A DNA stretch of 64,000 nucleotides from Symbiodinium natans (taxonomy: Eukaryota; Sar; Dinophyceae; Suessiales; Symbiodiniaceae): positions 309,136 through 373,135 of the forward strand of contig CAJNDS010001735.1 in the NCBI GenBank assembly GCA_905221605.1. The letters are read 5' to 3'. The stretch's first letter is position 1; the number at the start of each line of letters is the position of its first letter. A program made the translations under genes and the position numbers. The notes beneath the pieces are model-generated. The model saw only the letters and a list, made by a program, of their open reading frames with translations, was not told where the DNA came from and did not search any database. This document shows, in pieces, positions 1-8,102 of the stretch.

Positions 1-1131
1 ATTACCCCGTGCGAGGGTGGATGAGACCACTTGACAAACTGGGTTTACATCACCGGGTTAGGCCACTGCACCCCTCAACTCGTTATCTTTGGCGCAGGGT
101 CGACGACCTCCCCTCGACAAGGCGCGGGGCCACGCTTTCCCCTCGATTCCCCATGCACAAGTGCACTGGCGCAGGGAACGACGCCGAGCAGAAGCCAAAC
201 CCAGAAACATAAACCTCAGGTAGCACCTAGAGAAGGGGATCTCGCCTCTGGTAGCTGTCCCTCTCACAAGTGCCACAGTGTCTGGGATCCCGGGGAAGGC
301 GCCATCCTTAACCCCAGGGTCGGTGTGGATTTACTGCAGATGAGTCTCAGGCAGGGCCTAGGGCCTAGGTGGACAAAGAAAACTCCTGAACCTAAGCCTG
401 GTAGGACTGGGCAATTCCCAGCATTGACAGAGGTCCGGAAGGCCCAATATACCACTCATCTCAAGAGGATGAACCTCTGGCTGTGTGAGTCACGAAGAAA
501 CTGCCATGTTTTTACACTGGCTAAAACTCAGTGTTGGCGTTGCCCGGTACATGTCGCAGGCTTCTGCATGTAGCAGGCTTCCGGAAGGGGCATGTGCTTT
601 GGCCCATTGGCCACTACATCACGTTCCCTAATCGCCACTGCAGACTCCCAAACTTCCAGCTCCCTAACTTCCAGCTCTCCAGGGATTGCAAGCGGTGGCA
701 ACAGGCTGTACAGACCAGTTGCTCAAGTTCGCCGCAGCTCCGGCTTTCACTCTCTTACTAACCGTGCCTTGCGGTCCCCCCGAGCATACTGGGCTGATCC
801 CTGCCCGCCGGCCCTTGCCCCTATCTGTTCGGGTCAGAGGGTCTGCACCTCTCTGCTGCCTCGGTGCCCCTTGGCCACGAGGCCTACGGAAGGCATCCCT
901 GTTTTTTACATGCTCGCTGAAACTCTGCTCCAGGGACTAGGCATCGCGGAAGTGCCCTGCCCTGGTAGTTCGCTCCAGTCGAAGGATGCACCTTCCCTCT
1001 CGGCTCACCTCTGAGGTTATGATAGCCAGGCTATCCCTCTTAGAGGGTGGGCTCCATGGCATCTAGGCGGCTACCCCTACCTGAAAGCGGCCTACCACTT
1101 GCCTTCTCACTCGAGCCGAGAGCCTTGAGCC
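1..1131 (-). repeat. S1 unit copy a (5' part, reverse orientation)
   Basis: This is a minus-strand copy of the S1 family, a sequence of about 1.7 kb that recurs eight more times in the window (starts near 23526, 26746, 38624, 44476, 46120 and 52551 on plus; near 36439 and 38102 on minus). Its 5' end at about 1131 carries two tandem SL-like relics (sense TTGGCTCAAG followed by GCTCTCGGCTCGAG). The 3' part lies outside the window. I see no convincing protein in either strand: open frames are short and shift between copies. S1 is read as a non-autonomous, probably noncoding retroposed transcript. Confidence 0.8.
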
Positions 1132-1138
1132 AAATGAA

Positions 1139-1285
1139 GTTGAACCTGGGTTCAACCTGGGTTCGAACTAATTGAAGGGTGTAAGTTGTTCTGGGGTTCT
1201 CTGGACCTGGGTTTGAACCTGGGTTAAACCCAGGTTTGTTAAATCCAAGTTGAACTTAGGTTGAACCCGGGTTGTACCTGGGTTG
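1139..1285. repeat. 11-bp iteron array (AACCTGGGTTG)
   Basis: Imperfect tandem copies of the 11-bp unit AACCTGGGTTG and its near reverse complement AACCCAGGTTG. The core AACCYRGGTT is almost palindromic. The array lies between the 5' end of S1 copy a and the 5' end of an S2 unit. Confidence 0.85.
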
Positions 1286-1618
1286 CTCCAGTTGGTGGGG
1301 AGCCTCCCGAGACTGGGATCAGACCCAAAGCTCAGAAGGTAACACCTCCGAAGCCAGTGCAGAGCCCGCCCCTGTGGAGGAGCAGGACCAGGAGCCCCCG
1401 GCAGACCTCAACACGGGGACCAGGCCAGCAACCGAAGGAGGTAACCTTATTCTCCAAGCAAGCAGCCGCGGTCGGGCAATGGCCTGGCCATCAGTTGCCT
1501 GACCGGGCCGGTCAGGTACCTGACCATCCTTGCTTAAGGGGGCTCAAGGGTAGTGTATACCCTCGACCGGGAACCCCGCTGGGTCCTAAAGGTAGGCCTC
1601 CAAGATTCCCATTACTTT
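1286..1618 (+). pseudogene. S2 kinase-like unit, 5' fragment (interrupted by YR element)
   Basis: First part of an S2 retroposed unit whose second part resumes at 22400. A more complete paralogue at 25365-26745 shows the two pieces were once contiguous. Here the reading frame encodes a Pro/Glu-rich start (around VEEQDQEPPADLNTG) and then the glycine-loop-like and beta-3-like region VYTLDREPRWVLKV at 1553-1594. It breaks after HYF at 1617, exactly where the paralogue continues with EWELF. Small frame breaks also lie near 1500-1550, so this copy was probably already a pseudogene before interruption. Confidence 0.75.
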
Positions 1619-1828
1619 ACCGCTTGTACCAAATTCGGTTTGAACCCAAAAGCCAAGATCCCAAACAAGGAGAGGCAAAACACAGAGCAAGCACTGCATG
1701 TCCTTCATCTTCTTTTTCATCAATGGGCGAATCAAAGATCGTATCCTATCATGTGCCGGTGCACACAGTGCGGTGCACATACATTGCACATGCGTCTCAC
1801 CATACACAAGCGAACCTCAAGCCCCCTT
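1619..1828 (-). repeat. Split direct repeat B2 (terminal)
   Basis: A 210-bp sequence matching 2147-2356 at a constant offset of 528 bp. It is the terminal repeat at the 3' end of the YR element and borders the interrupted S2 gene. The DNA includes alternating GTGCAC-type short palindromes near 1755-1785. Confidence 0.9.
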
Positions 1829-1941
1829 TGAGGGCGAGGCAGCTGTACATGCAACACTAGTGGGAGTGCCGATGGCACGCAGGGAGTTGCAGCCGCTTCA
1901 GCGGGCCCTGCTATTGCGATGCCCTGGGTGGGCCGGGTGGG
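1829..1941 (-). other. Spacer between A2 and B2 repeats of the YR element
   Basis: 113 bp unique in this window, lying between the two 3' repeat blocks. No coding signal seen. Confidence 0.6.
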
Positions 1942-2146
1942 TCAAAAATTTTGCACTGAGCTGCAGAGCCAGTGCTGCACACACATCTTCCAGCATATGC
2001 AGTTGCAAATCGTCGTTGGCAGTACCAAGCGTGACAAGCATCAGAAACTTTTGGGCTTCAAACCAAGACCAAACGGCACACCGTTTTTCTTACAGACAAT
2101 TTGGTAGCAAACGATAAAACACCATTCGCTCGCGAACAGTAAGCTT
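1942..2146 (-). repeat. Split direct repeat A2
   Basis: A 205-bp sequence matching 22195-22399 at a constant offset of 20253 bp. It directly abuts B1, so the B1-A2 junction (AAGCTTACCG on the plus strand) mimics the circle junction formed by joining the two outer ends of the element. Confidence 0.9.
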
Positions 2147-2356
2147 ACCGCTTGTACCAAATTCGGTTTGAACCCAAAAGCCAAGATCCCAAACAAGGAG
2201 AGGCAAAACACAGAGCAAGCACTGCATGTCCTTCATCTTCTTTTTCATCAATGGGCGAATCAAAGATCGTATCCTATCATGTGCCGGTGCACACAGTGCG
2301 GTGCACATACATTGCACATGCGTCTCACCATACACAAGCGAACCTCAAGCCCCCTT
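2147..2356 (-). repeat. Split direct repeat B1
   Basis: Second copy of the 210-bp B repeat. Its inner end contains the stop codon (TGA, 2347-2345) of the RT-RNase H frame, so the coding region runs into the repeat. Confidence 0.9.
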
Positions 2357-2468
2357 ATTAGCCGACAGTCCCAAGCATATGGCATCCAGGTGCTCCGACA
2401 CGTCGGAACACGGGACACTGATGCCACCCCACAACAGGTGCTTGGACACCAGCCTCGACGGGTGATCT
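2345..2468 (-). CDS. C-terminal end of YR-element RNase H, cut off by LINE A
   Basis: Reading on the minus strand from the target-site duplication, the frame continues DHPSRLVSKHLLWGG and ends with LSANKGA and a TGA stop at 2345. DHPS also ends the frame on the far side of LINE A (14183-14194), so removing LINE A and one duplication copy restores an uninterrupted RNase H C-terminus. The Asp in DHPS is the likely fourth metal ligand of the RNase H fold. This is therefore the displaced 3' exon-like remainder of the 14156-17257 gene, not an independent gene. Confidence 0.85.
2455..2468. repeat. LINE A target-site duplication, left copy
   Basis: TCGACGGGTGATCT, identical to 14182-14195. It flanks LINE A and lies inside the RNase H coding sequence of the YR element. 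The T-run at 2468-2475 is the A8 tail of LINE A on the minus strand. Confidence 0.93.
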
Positions 2469-2581
2469 TTTTTTTCATTCTAACGCGTTCACTGAGTCAG
2501 TGATTCGGCGGGCGCAACACACACAGTTGGTGTGGCCATTATGGCGCGCCGGACACCTACCGCCTTCCATGGCGGCGCGGA
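2469..2581 (-). other. LINE A 3' UTR and A8 tail
   Basis: Short untranslated tail between the stop of the peptidase ORF (2582) and the A8 run (2475-2468). No repeat array or long hairpin was recognised. Confidence 0.6.
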
Positions 2582-3739
2582 CTATTGCCGCGAAAAGAAA
2601 AGTATGTACCAGTTGCGATTTATATGCTGTACATCCCTAGCCGTGGCGTTGAATGGCGTCCTACCATCATCTACCATCTGTAGGGCCGAAGTTGCGGCTC
2701 CTTTGTCAAAGGCCTCAGCAATCGTCTCCACCTCAGAAGAAGAACTGCTCTGTGGTTTGAGACAGAAGCATCTATAGTGCCCAGTGTGTGGGGTGTCCCC
2801 TGTGTGTACAACACCAGAGATGAGCCGGTATTCGCTCGTGCTGAGTTGTTGGGTATTGCCGTCTTTGAAAAAGGGAACTCTGATGACTGGATTGACGGTG
2901 ACCGGGCTGCGGACCTTCTTAATACGACCACCCTTTTCCTGAAAACGCAGAAGCTGTAGACTGAGTATCACGGGAACGTCAGCCAGTGCGGTCACATATT
3001 CCTCGTTGCGAGGTCCCGGCTGTACGCTCCAGGAGTTCAGCGCCAGCTGTGTCGTGGTCTGACCTGTGCATGGCAAAGGGATCAGAGGCACCGCCGTGTT
3101 CCAAGCCCGGACTGTGGCCGGCTCCCGTTCACTAACTCCGGAAACCCTGGACTCCCATCTGCCCAGCAAGATCCTAGGGACCCCGTCCTTTGTTAGATGT
3201 TGCAGAAGTTCTGCAGCATCATGCTGTTGGTGGAGGTCACGCCAGCCTTGTAGAAGCTGCATGCAGTCTTTTCTCCTGTTTAGTTGCTGGGGCTTGACAC
3301 ATTTGGTCAGCGCATTAAGCATGGGGCGTAGACATCCAAAGCCCGCTTTGTCCGGCGGCCTGACTTGACCAAACAGGTGCAGCAGCGCTTGGATCATGGA
3401 GTTGAGGTAGCAAAGGTTGGATGGGTTTTCAAGCACACAATGCTGATGTTGCATAGGGCATGGTGCATCAGTGACTTTTTCCCCCTGGCCCTCTGCTTTC
3501 TCCTGGCTATGGGATTTAGCGTCCGCCCCCTGTGCTGGCTGACCTGTCCCCTTCAGCCATTCCCCTATGCTCCGTGATCTCCTTGAACCAGGACCACTGT
3601 CGCTAGGGATGTTGGGGCCGTGAGGCGGCTTCCCGGGGTAAATGTTCTTTGCAAGATCACGGTGCAACACACCCTCAGGCAGACACTCCAAACCCAACTT
3701 GCCCTTACTAGTAAAAGTACTTTGGCGAGAAGGCTTCAT
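2582..3739 (-). CDS. USP (C19)-type deubiquitinase-like protein encoded by LINE A
   Basis: 385 residues. The Cys box is NPSNLCYLNSMIQALLH with nucleophile C110 (codon 3412-3410). The His box is GDTPHTGHYRCF with H321, and the chain ends MVDDGRT...NWYILFFSRQ, matching the USP pattern of an acidic residue before a final Y-I-L-F-Y/F-x-R. These are hallmarks of ubiquitin-specific proteases, which cleave ubiquitin isopeptide bonds. The domain is short (about 280 residues between boxes) but all three landmarks are in order. The ATG overlaps the stop of the upstream RT frame as ATGA (3739-3736), so translation may be coupled by termination-reinitiation. Protecting element proteins from proteasomal degradation is an inference. 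OTU- and ULP-type peptidases are known in retroelements; a USP-type one is unusual. Confidence 0.8.
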   Translation of the reverse strand: MKPSRQSTFTSKGKLGLECLPEGVLHRDLAKNIYPGKPPHGPNIPSDSGPGSRRSRSIGEWLKGTGQPAQGADAKSHSQEKAEGQGEKVTDAPCPMQHQHCVLENPSNLCYLNSMIQALLHLFGQVRPPDKAGFGCLRPMLNALTKCVKPQQLNRRKDCMQLLQGWRDLHQQHDAAELLQHLTKDGVPRILLGRWESRVSGVSEREPATVRAWNTAVPLIPLPCTGQTTTQLALNSWSVQPGPRNEEYVTALADVPVILSLQLLRFQEKGGRIKKVRSPVTVNPVIRVPFFKDGNTQQLSTSEYRLISGVVHTGDTPHTGHYRCFCLKPQSSSSSEVETIAEAFDKGAATSALQMVDDGRTPFNATARDVQHINRNWYILFFSRQ

Positions 3740-6700
3740 TGCCTTCTCGTCGCGTCGATGGCCCGCTGTAGGTCCTCTGGAAGTGGCTTGTGGCTTCTTT
3801 CCGGGCGGATCCTGGCTCCTATGAGCGCGGTGGCCGCTGTCTCCGTGAGAGCATGGAGTGCCTTGTTGATGTTGGGCCGTGCATCGGCGTCCAGGAGACT
3901 GTCAGCACGAACGTCGTGGCTCCTGGCCTGTCCTCCTTGACTCCGCCTAGAGCATGGAAGCGCTGGATGACGTTGGGCTTGACGGCCTCTCGCATCAGCA
4001 GTTGAACTGCCTCCTTTGCATCCTGATGAGAGAGCGGGTTGCCCTCTCTGGGCTCCTGGAGTTTCTTGTCCGGATTCCATCTCGTGTACGACCACGCCAT
4101 TGGTTCTGCTACGAGCATCTTCCTCTGAATGAGTGGCGCCTGTGCCGCCTTGTCGCCCTCCATCTTCGCAAGCCGAGCTTGCAGCTCCAGCAGGAGCGAT
4201 CCCAGGAGAGCCTGGCGAAGGCTGCAGGTGCACTTGTTCTGCTCTCGGCTCTCCTTCCAGGTGGCCGTGGTCTTGACCAGCTGAGGTATGATGCCCATCG
4301 CTCCAGAGTCCATCCAGAGAACCCAACTTCTGTCGGCCTCCAGCAGTTGCAGCGCCATGGCGTGCTGGCTGACATACTTGGTTAGAACTTGCACTTGCTT
4401 TGCCAGCTGCTGGTTTGGGGCCGGGATCGGCTCCCTTTTTGCTTTGCCTGGGCCTTTGCCCTCCCTGCGACGGAATTTCCGCCCCTCGCCGTTCTCCTCC
4501 TCGGTCGGCCTGTCCCTCATTATGAGTTCCATCGGGCTGTGCTGCCCCCACATGTTCGCCACTTCCTGCAGTGCTTGGTCGTCCATGGCGCGACAGAAAT
4601 GCGATTTGCAAGAGTGGCAGGCACTTTTGAGCGTGAACCTTCGGGGTTTTGTGGTAGGTCACTCCGCAATGCCGGCATGGTCTAGCTAGCGGCAAACCGT
4701 GTACCAACTCTGCAAATCCCTCAGCTCGCTTCCAGGCCTCCTTGTGCTGGTTGGCACAGTGTCGCCTCCAGTCCTGTTGATTCGTCAATCGCTGAAGGCA
4801 AAGTCCACAGTGCCGTGTCAGCATGTCAATGACCTCGCTGTCTCCTGCCTCCATTTTGCCCTGCCTGTGCACGTCGGGGTTGAGCTGCCTGGCAAGGAAC
4901 TCATCAGTGATGCAAGTTCTCACATCCCTGGCGACGGGGGCCGTGTCCGGCGCCCCAACCTTATGCCATGCTGTGGCTAAGGCTGTTTGGAAAATAACCG
5001 TGCAGCTCCGAGTGTGCCTGTCGGGTTGGTACACCATGACCTCACAAAGGTCGCAGACACTGTCACGGGTGAGGTGAGATTTATACAGCGCACACTCAGT
5101 GTCCAGGTTGCCAATACTTGCATGCCATATGTGTGAGTGCATTCTCTTGATGTGCTCCTTAACCGAGCCTCCCTTAGCAATCCACTGTCCACAGAAGCCA
5201 CAGTGCTGAATGAGACTCCTAGCGTGATCTCTGACGATCTGCAGCTTAGAGTCCGACTGCAGTAGTTGCTTCGCCACTTCAGGTCTACGCAGCAACGGGA
5301 TCGTCGGCTCCTCCTGGGCAGGCTGTACCGGTTGTTGCCGAGCGATGGTGCTCGAGGGATGGGTGTCTTCAAGTATGCGTGGCTCCCTGTCTGAGTGACC
5401 CCTAGGGGGGGTAGCGATGTCCTGCTGTTCGGCCTCCCGAGTGGGGCCGGGTGGCATCTGCCAGCCACAAACGTTGTTGAGGATGTGATTCCTCAGCGCG
5501 TCCCATGAACCCGTCTTAAGACCACAATGAATGCACTGTGGCATGCCACCAGCAGAGTGATCTTGTTGTTGATACATGTCATCATCATGCCGGTGCGAGC
5601 TCACATACACCTTGTGGACCCTTCCCCTGTGCTGTCTCATTGTTTTGTTTGATGGGAAGTACACTCCGCAGACTGGGCAGGCCACCGGCTGCGATTGTTG
5701 CGCGGGCACCGGGATCAGCCTGGAGTCGGGCTCCGCATCGATGTTATCTGTGTGGAAGATGAGGTATTGCTGTAGCATACTTTCCCAATACTGGAGAGTT
5801 TGTGGCTGGTTGATGATGCTCGCTTCTGCAACCCGAAGCTTGTCAAGTTTGTGCCGAATCCGTTGCACAGTGGCATCTATAGGATCCTGAACACCTAATC
5901 TTTGCCGAAGTTGCTTGTTAGTCTCATGCGAGATGTGGGCAGGTGAGTCCGCAACGGCTCTTAGTTGACGATAGAACCAACCCCTGAGGAGTGCCACCGC
6001 CTTGGCAGAGGGCGCGAAAGCAATGAGGCCAAATGTAGCACTCGATGCAGCACAGGCCTGCCAGATGCGTACTCTATGCGCTAAGCCGAAGACTTTCCTG
6101 GACCTGGTCGCCTTTTTGATTTTGCCAGTTCTCTTGTTAGCTTCAGCAATACGGTAGCCTACCACTTTGTGCGCTTCCGTTTGGAGGGAAAGGTGCGTCC
6201 CTAGGTATGTAGTGTAGCAGGCAATGGGGATTAGCGCCTCGCTCCCATCAGGGTGTCGCGCCCGCCACCATTTTTTCCCGTCCTTATACACTACATAGTC
6301 CTTGAGCGCGCGTCTGGCCCCAGGTCCGCAAACTTTCAAGAGCAGGACTGTTTTGGTAAGGTTAACCAAAAGCCCCATGTCCTGCATGACCCCCAGAAGT
6401 TTGTTGATGAAACTGCTACGTTGGGCAATGTCCGTGGAGTTTTCAATGAGCCATTGCACTAAGGTATCGTCGGCAAAAGTGGTTGCTTGTCTGTGGGGGC
6501 CTGAGAGGGCATCCCCCAGCCGCTCCAGCAAAAGGGTCGATATTGCCACCCAAAGCATGGGGGCGATCTTACATCCTTGGCGGATGCCTCGCGTTGTACC
6601 CACTGTGCTTTGTTCCTGATCACTGATAATGTGATACCGTGATGTGTCTAGGAGGGAGATAATCTCGGCCGTCATGCTTTCTCCCGCACCAAGGTCTTTT

Positions 6701-8016
6701 AGCGACTGGGCTAGTGCTTGACGGTTTACTCTGTCAAAGGCCTGTTTGAGGTCAAGGCTGAGGATGGCTCCCCCGACGCAGAGTTTTGTGTTGTCCGGAT
6801 TTTCCTCCCTGTCCCTTTGGGCGAATTTGCTGCTGTTTCCTCGTCCGTAACACCTTTTGAAGTTGTCAATCCACACCTGCACTCTAGCCAAGGCATCGTA
6901 CAAATCCCTCCCCGGCTGATAGGCAAACTGCGGCACCCTGCGCAGCTGGGGCCGAATCAGCTCATAGAGTCTGATTTTGAGAAGCCCTGCAAGGGCTTTG
7001 GCATCAGGAGACATGAGGCCTATTGGCCTGAGCGATGAGGGCTCGCATGGGTCTTTGCCCGGCTTTGGGAGCCAGACTATCCACGCGTCGGTCCACTGAA
7101 GAGGGAGTGTGATCCCTGGTTGGTGAGAATGCTGGTCAAATGCCATCTTCAGCAGCCTCGCAACCTGTGGGGCCGCTAATCGCCATGCAGAAGCAGGAGC
7201 TACTCCTGGAGGGACGGCTTTCCCAATCTTGATGGACTTCAGCTGCGATTCAATTTCCTCAACCGTGAAAACCAAGTTAAGACCTTGCTCCTCCCTAGCC
7301 GGCTGCTCTGTGTCCGGAGCGAAAAGATCTTCGCTATAGCTCACCAGGGCTTCGTGCTCCTGTTGGAGAGTGAGGAGTCGGCCGCTTGGGTCCTTAATCA
7401 TGACCCGTTGTCTAGGTTGCCAGGGTGCTAATCTCCGAACAACCTGATACACGGTTCGTTGGTCCCCGTTATCAGCTGCCTGCTCAGCCTTTTGAAGTAG
7501 TTGGAGGATGTCTTCGCGCTTCTTTTCCTTGCATTGTTTCTCAGCAATTTTGACTTGCTTCCGCAGGGCAACCGTAGCTTTCCATCCCCGAAAGAGTCTG
7601 GATTGGAAGTACCACCAGGGGTTGTTTTCCAGGTTTTCCCTTTCCGGCTCCCCTGGGGGCCGTACGGTGACGTACTCGGCCTCCCTTCGCTTCTGCCATA
7701 AGTGCTGCACAATGGGGTTGGATGGAGGGTTGGGTTTCCTCTCCAATGGGTAGTGGTTCTGGCAAGTGTCAAGAAGGGTGGAGTTGATGTTGGCTGGGGT
7801 GGGGTCCGTGAGGGCGTTGAGGGCTGTCGTAAGGGCAAGCTGCAGGGTATGTGCCCCCTCCTCCCGATTACGTATCTCGTGATCCAGTTTGTGCCTGTCC
7901 AGCTGGGGGTTCGTGGATCTTTTGGGGAGCATGTGATGGTTCATGAGACGGATGGTTGTGTGAAGCGCCATGTGACCGACGTGCCGTCTCCAGTTGCCAA
8001 TTGGTGGGGCCGTCAC
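3736..8016 (-). CDS. LINE A ORF2: end of endonuclease, reverse transcriptase, zinc fingers
   Basis: 1426 residues in one frame. The opening residues complete the endonuclease: the same frame upstream of 8016 reads SQIDFILTRAISADW from about 8070. The RT contains LSLDLKQAFDRVN (motif A), GIRQGCKIAPMLW (B) and FADD at residues 514-517 (codons 6477-6466; motif C). After the RT come Cys/His fingers: CPVC at 780, CIHC, HCGFCG, CDLC, HCGLC and CRHC at 1114, each followed by spaced His or Cys residues, a nucleic-acid-binding array. From about 4590 to 3920 the coding signal moves to another frame (3819-4586) and then returns for the tail ALTETAATALIGARI. The stop overlaps the USP-like start. It copies element RNA into DNA at the nicked target. 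Confidence 0.87.
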   Translation of the reverse strand: MTAPPIGNWRRHVGHMALHTTIRLMNHHMLPKRSTNPQLDRHKLDHEIRNREEGAHTLQLALTTALNALTDPTPANINSTLLDTCQNHYPLERKPNPPSNPIVQHLWQKRREAEYVTVRPPGEPERENLENNPWWYFQSRLFRGWKATVALRKQVKIAEKQCKEKKREDILQLLQKAEQAADNGDQRTVYQVVRRLAPWQPRQRVMIKDPSGRLLTLQQEHEALVSYSEDLFAPDTEQPAREEQGLNLVFTVEEIESQLKSIKIGKAVPPGVAPASAWRLAAPQVARLLKMAFDQHSHQPGITLPLQWTDAWIVWLPKPGKDPCEPSSLRPIGLMSPDAKALAGLLKIRLYELIRPQLRRVPQFAYQPGRDLYDALARVQVWIDNFKRCYGRGNSSKFAQRDREENPDNTKLCVGGAILSLDLKQAFDRVNRQALAQSLKDLGAGESMTAEIISLLDTSRYHIISDQEQSTVGTTRGIRQGCKIAPMLWVAISTLLLERLGDALSGPHRQATTFADDTLVQWLIENSTDIAQRSSFINKLLGVMQDMGLLVNLTKTVLLLKVCGPGARRALKDYVVYKDGKKWWRARHPDGSEALIPIACYTTYLGTHLSLQTEAHKVVGYRIAEANKRTGKIKKATRSRKVFGLAHRVRIWQACAASSATFGLIAFAPSAKAVALLRGWFYRQLRAVADSPAHISHETNKQLRQRLGVQDPIDATVQRIRHKLDKLRVAEASIINQPQTLQYWESMLQQYLIFHTDNIDAEPDSRLIPVPAQQSQPVACPVCGVYFPSNKTMRQHRGRVHKVYVSSHRHDDDMYQQQDHSAGGMPQCIHCGLKTGSWDALRNHILNNVCGWQMPPGPTREAEQQDIATPPRGHSDREPRILEDTHPSSTIARQQPVQPAQEEPTIPLLRRPEVAKQLLQSDSKLQIVRDHARSLIQHCGFCGQWIAKGGSVKEHIKRMHSHIWHASIGNLDTECALYKSHLTRDSVCDLCEVMVYQPDRHTRSCTVIFQTALATAWHKVGAPDTAPVARDVRTCITDEFLARQLNPDVHRQGKMEAGDSEVIDMLTRHCGLCLQRLTNQQDWRRHCANQHKEAWKRAEGFAELVHGLPLARPCRHCGVTYHKTPKVHAQKCLPLLQIAFLSRHGRPSTAGSGEHVGAAQPDGTHNEGQADRGGERRGAEIPSQGGQRPRQSKKGADPGPKPAAGKASASSNQVCQPARHGAATAGGRQKLGSLDGLWSDGHHTSAGQDHGHLEGEPRAEQVHLQPSPGSPGIAPAGAASSACEDGGRQGGTGATHSEEDARSRTNGVVVHEMESGQETPGAQRGQPALSSGCKGGSSTADARGRQAQRHPALPCSRRSQGGQARSHDVRADSLLDADARPNINKALHALTETAATALIGARIRPERSHKPLPEDLQRAIDATRRQ
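3819..4586 (-). CDS. LINE A ORF2 linker segment in shifted frame
   Basis: 255 codons that carry the authentic coding signal between the zinc fingers and the C-terminal tail (MDDQALQEVANMWGQHSPME..., then RKFRRREGKGPGKAKRE and helical segments such as NQQLAKQVQVLTKYVSQHAM). The enclosing 3736-8016 frame is low-complexity here, with runs of Gly, Ala and Arg typical of an out-of-frame reading. Two compensating frameshifts, near 4590 and near 3920, would join it to the flanks. No known domain is recognised. The helices may form a coiled coil. Confidence 0.6.
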   Translation of the reverse strand: MDDQALQEVANMWGQHSPMELIMRDRPTEEENGEGRKFRRREGKGPGKAKREPIPAPNQQLAKQVQVLTKYVSQHAMALQLLEADRSWVLWMDSGAMGIIPQLVKTTATWKESREQNKCTCSLRQALLGSLLLELQARLAKMEGDKAAQAPLIQRKMLVAEPMAWSYTRWNPDKKLQEPREGNPLSHQDAKEAVQLLMREAVKPNVIQRFHALGGVKEDRPGATTFVLTVSWTPMHGPTSTRHSMLSRRQRPPRS

Positions 8017-8102
8017 TTTGACGTTCTTGGCTTCCCAATCAGCAGATATGGCTCTGGTCAGGATGAAGTCGATTTGGCTCTTTCCCGCCCCCCGCCCCCC
8101 CG

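Noticed and set aside
1139-1285. CRISPR-like or telomeric repeat array
   Set aside because: The 11-bp units have no unique spacers and do not match TTTAGGG-type telomere repeats; they occur at many retroposon junctions.
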